Assembly: GCA_002633005.1 (NCBI GenBank)
Contig: NMRA01000274.1
Coordinates: 124,391-188,390, forward strand
Length of the DNA: 64,000 bases
Direction of reading: 5' to 3'
From: Phoronis australis
Taxonomy: Eukaryota; Phoronida; Phoronidae
Shown one piece after another: positions 61,638 to 64,000 of the stretch. Positions within the stretch are counted from its first letter, which is position 1; each line of letters begins with the position of its first letter. The notes under the pieces are model-generated. The model made no database searches, was not told the origin of the DNA, and saw nothing but the letters and a program-made list of their open reading frames with translations. The position numbers and the translations under genes are program-made.

Positions 61638-62536
61638 TACCTATAGTTCATAATATGTTGAACTTGTGATGAAACGATTATTCCCATATAAAAGAGCATA
61701 AATACTCACTAATGAAACATTTGCGACATCCGGTATTTCATAATTATTTAAAGTCTTTTTCTTTTTCAATATAACCAGATTTCTTATTTCACTTTTGCAG
61801 ATATCTCTTGCCAAACGATTACATTTATGTTAACAGTTGATTCACGAGAAATAAATTGTACTCTTTTTGCGTATTTTTCCGTGATTTCCCTGAAAAAGCA
61901 GAGCATTATTAATCCGGCCAGCTGGGCCACTGAATCCAACTTGATAAAAGAAGCATTAAAACTAGAAATGTTCACTTTAATTTCGCAGCGTTGCATCTAA
62001 CTACCGTACCAGATAGAAGCGTATAATTTGAAACCCGATGGAATGACGAAATGCAAATGGTTTGGCTATTGCTAAGCAGTAGATAGCAGGCTCGCACTTA
62101 GCGTAAAATGCTACCTGGCATGGTAGGGACGGAGCGAGTAATAAGTTGTATAAATCCGACGAAGAGAGGAGGAGAGAATGTTCAGTTTGACCGATAGTTT
62201 TTATTCTAGAGGCGTTAATAATATATGGCTAGGCAACCACAGATAATATTCGACCACATCGAACACTGCATAGTGGTCCATCTCACAGCACCTGAGACAG
62301 CATGTGCAAATAGAACTACGAACCCTGAAAAACTGTGAAGGTGCCATAATACAATTTGACTGCCAAATGCGTATCGGTGGCCCCAATGTTATTCTTTTGA
62401 AGCGTGTCTCTAATTATTTAGTAAAATGACTTAAGCGACATAAAATAGGCTATTTCCGCTGACATGGTACTCTAAAATGCTAAGAATTAAATCTCTTTCA
62501 ACAATATATCAATAACATCAGTTTATTTATTTGTAT

Positions 62537-62885
62537 ATTTCGGTAACTACTGTTTCTTTTCTAGCACCCGTAGATGCCGTTAGATCTTTTTCTCCACCTT
62601 CCAAGCGATGATCTTCCCGAAAAATAGTGCGCGTTTTCCCACTGGACGATGTGTTTCATGAATATGCTTCTGACTTTATTCAATGAGCTAAGCTTTATTC
62701 AAAGACACGGCTTTCCGGAAGATGATCTATCTCTGTATGGCAGTAATTCTAATTTGAACGGTGAAATCACGATGGAAGAAATTGACCATTGTCTAAATCA
62801 AATGAAGTGCGGGGAAGCTGCTGTTCCCGACGGGATACCTAATTGAGTTTTACAAGTATGACACTCCCCTTATGAAAGACTTATT
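62537..62885 (+). mobile_element. Non-LTR retrotransposon fragment (LINE, RT upstream region), copy A
   Basis: The plus-strand frame 62649-62846 encodes a segment ending in EITMEEIDHCLNQMKCGEAAVPDGIPN, the linker and RT motif 0 type (usually I..LK.GKA.GPDGIPNE) of APE-type LINEs. A one-base insertion right after PDGIPN breaks the frame. The copy is 349 bases, differs at two positions from copy B, and is interrupted at 62886 by an insertion that copy B lacks. Copies A and B share the frameshift, so it was present before they separated. Confidence 0.8.
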
Positions 62886-63049
62886 CAGCCGATTTCATAA
62901 AGGTGGTTTAAAGTTAAACCTGGTTTAAACAGGACTTAGACCAGGTTTAAAGATAATCTGCATTTCATAAAGGTGTTTCAACTTTTAGACCAGTGGTCTA
63001 GTAAAACCTGGTTTAACTCCAGTTTAGACCTGGTCTAAGTCAGTTTTCA
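62886..63049. mobile_element. MITE-like insertion inside LINE copy A
   Basis: Sequence present only in copy A after TTATT at 62885. It carries ATTTCATAAAGGTG twice in direct orientation (62892 and 62962) and several palindromic blocks around AAACCTGGTTTAAA and AGACCAGGTTTAAA, giving strong potential to fold. Its right end is cut by the N at 63050, so target duplication and terminus cannot be checked. Superfamily not assigned. Confidence 0.55.
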
Positions 63050-63050
63050 N

Positions 63051-63956
63051 ATTTCGGTAACTACTGTTTCTTTTCTAGCACCCGTAGATGCCGTTAGATC
63101 TTTTTCTCCACCTTCCAAGCGATGATATTCCCGAAAAATAGTGCGCGTTTTCCCACTGGACGATGTGTTTCATGAATATGCTTCTGACTTTATTCAATGA
63201 GCTAAGCTTTATTCAAAGACACGGCTTTCCGGAAGATGATCTATCTCTGTATGGCAGTAATTCTAATTTGAACAGTGAAATCACGATGGAAGAAATTGAC
63301 CATTGTCTAAATCAAATGAAGTGCGGGGAAGCTGCTGTTCCCGACGGGATACCTAATTGAGTTTTACAAGTATGACACTCCCCTTATGAAAGACTTATTG
63401 TTGCGTCTGTTCGCTCATGTGTTTAACTCTGGTGTCTACCCCACCCAGTGGTGTAATGGTGAGATAACACTATTGTTTAAGAATGGGTCAAAGAATGATC
63501 CAAATAACTATTATGGTATCACTCTACTTGACGTGGCAGGCAACGTATTTTCTAAGATACTCTGTAATGGGCAGAAGAAAATGAAACCCTATCGGAATGC
63601 CAAACAGGATTCCGAAAACGTTATTCTACAGTAGACGATATGTCTATTTTGGATACCCTAATTAGCAGAGGCCGTTATTTATTGTCTGTTCATTGATTTT
63701 AAAAAGGCATTTGAATGGACATGTGTTTTAAAATATAAATTGATCGGCCACAATTATCTGGTAAAATATACAAAATATTGGGTGAAATGTATCGTAACAT
63801 GAAGTCGTGTGTCCAGGTAAACCAAAATGGTGAAATCACGGACTATTTTGATTGTGGGGAGTAACACAAGGCTGTCACTTTTCACACTTTTTTATTCTTG
63901 ATATATTTAAGTGATCTTGAACGCGAGTTGAAAACCATTAATGATGCCGGTGTATC
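63051..63956 (+). pseudogene. Non-LTR retrotransposon reverse transcriptase, decayed, copy B
   Basis: Several plus-strand frames together spell an RT: motif 0 region ending PDGIPN (63163-63357); then, after a +1 shift, FNSGVYPTQW, LLFKNGSKNDPNNYYGI and LLDVAGNVFSKIL (63386-63560); then QTGFRKRYSTVDD in another frame; then FIDFKKAFE, which is motif A and contains the aspartate of the catalytic centre; then an EMYRNMKSCVQVN segment followed by a TDYFDCG stretch near the usual QGCHLSP motif; and finally SDLEREL. The YxDD motif is not reached because another GC-rich element begins at about 63955. At least four frame changes or stops make it non-functional. An APE-type LINE of the CR1/L2/I group is likely; the clade is not resolved. 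Confidence 0.88.
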
Positions 63957-64000
63957 AGTGGCGGATCTACGGGGGGGTTCAGGGGGTTTAAACCCCCCCC
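63955..64000 (+). mobile_element. Start of GC-rich TIR element inserted in the LINE (runs off window)
   Basis: CAGTGGCGGATCTACGGGGG followed by a G-run/C-run palindrome. The first bases match the ends of the element at 61483-61637 (CAGTGACGGACTTAG at one end, inverted GGCGGATCTAGGA at the other). It interrupts the LINE coding region just after SDLEREL, a nested insertion. The other end lies outside the window. Confidence 0.6.

Larger units (their letters stand above)
57101..62536. other. TE-rich flanking DNA without a supported gene
   Basis: No conserved coding segment seen. GC-rich repeat copies lie at 57428-57495, 61195-61268 and 61483-61637; the rest is unassigned. Short open frames here have no recognisable motif. 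Confidence 0.5.

Overview
Metazoan nuclear DNA, AT-rich (roughly 60% A+T) and dominated by long introns, ancient dispersed repeats, MITE-like elements, microsatellites and a decayed non-LTR retrotransposon. Nothing is bacterial: there are no operons and almost all open frames are short chance frames. The repeat style and the invertebrate-like E-protein exons suggest a marine invertebrate; the sequence alone does not fix the phylum.

The one gene I can support is on the minus strand and runs from about 53 kb down to 7.7 kb, leaving the window at its left edge. It is an E-protein, a class I bHLH transcription factor orthologous as a group to vertebrate TCF3/TCF4/TCF12 and fly daughterless. Six coding exons with consensus splice sites can be read: 52898-52948 (start codon, AD1 motif LLDFSA), 40449-40503 (MFSPP continuation of AD1), 15633-15703, 11081-11119 (or -11133), 8121-8163 and 7688-7740. 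Joined, they keep one open frame of 104 codons, the N-terminal activation region only. The KVPPGLPSS-type segment, AD2 and the bHLH domain are not in the window and should lie beyond position 1. The first coding exon has its own splice acceptor and an in-frame upstream stop, so at least one non-coding 5' exon lies to the right, possibly near a weak promoter candidate at 56.5-57.1 kb.

Region by region: 1-7.7 kb is intron with a few repeats. 7.7-15.7 kb holds exons 6 to 3, a foldback MITE at 9.3 kb and a cluster of CAGGTG/CACCTG E-boxes at 11.76-12.35 kb. 15.7-40.4 kb is a 25-kb intron with several repeat families and a CTG-type (AGC on the plus strand) trinucleotide locus at 28.9-30.1 kb that appears twice around a single N. 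40.5-52.9 kb is another large intron with a 0.9-kb TIR element and a second small MITE. 53-57 kb is presumed 5' intron and promoter region. 57-64 kb is TE-rich flank ending in a broken LINE reverse transcriptase, which is also assembled twice around a single N.

The most interesting points are the interrupted, length-variable CTG repeat in an early intron of an E-protein gene (the human TCF4 gene has the disease-linked CTG18.1 repeat in an early intron), the two N-joined duplications that look like unmerged haplotypes, and several undescribed dispersed repeat families recovered by comparing the window with itself.
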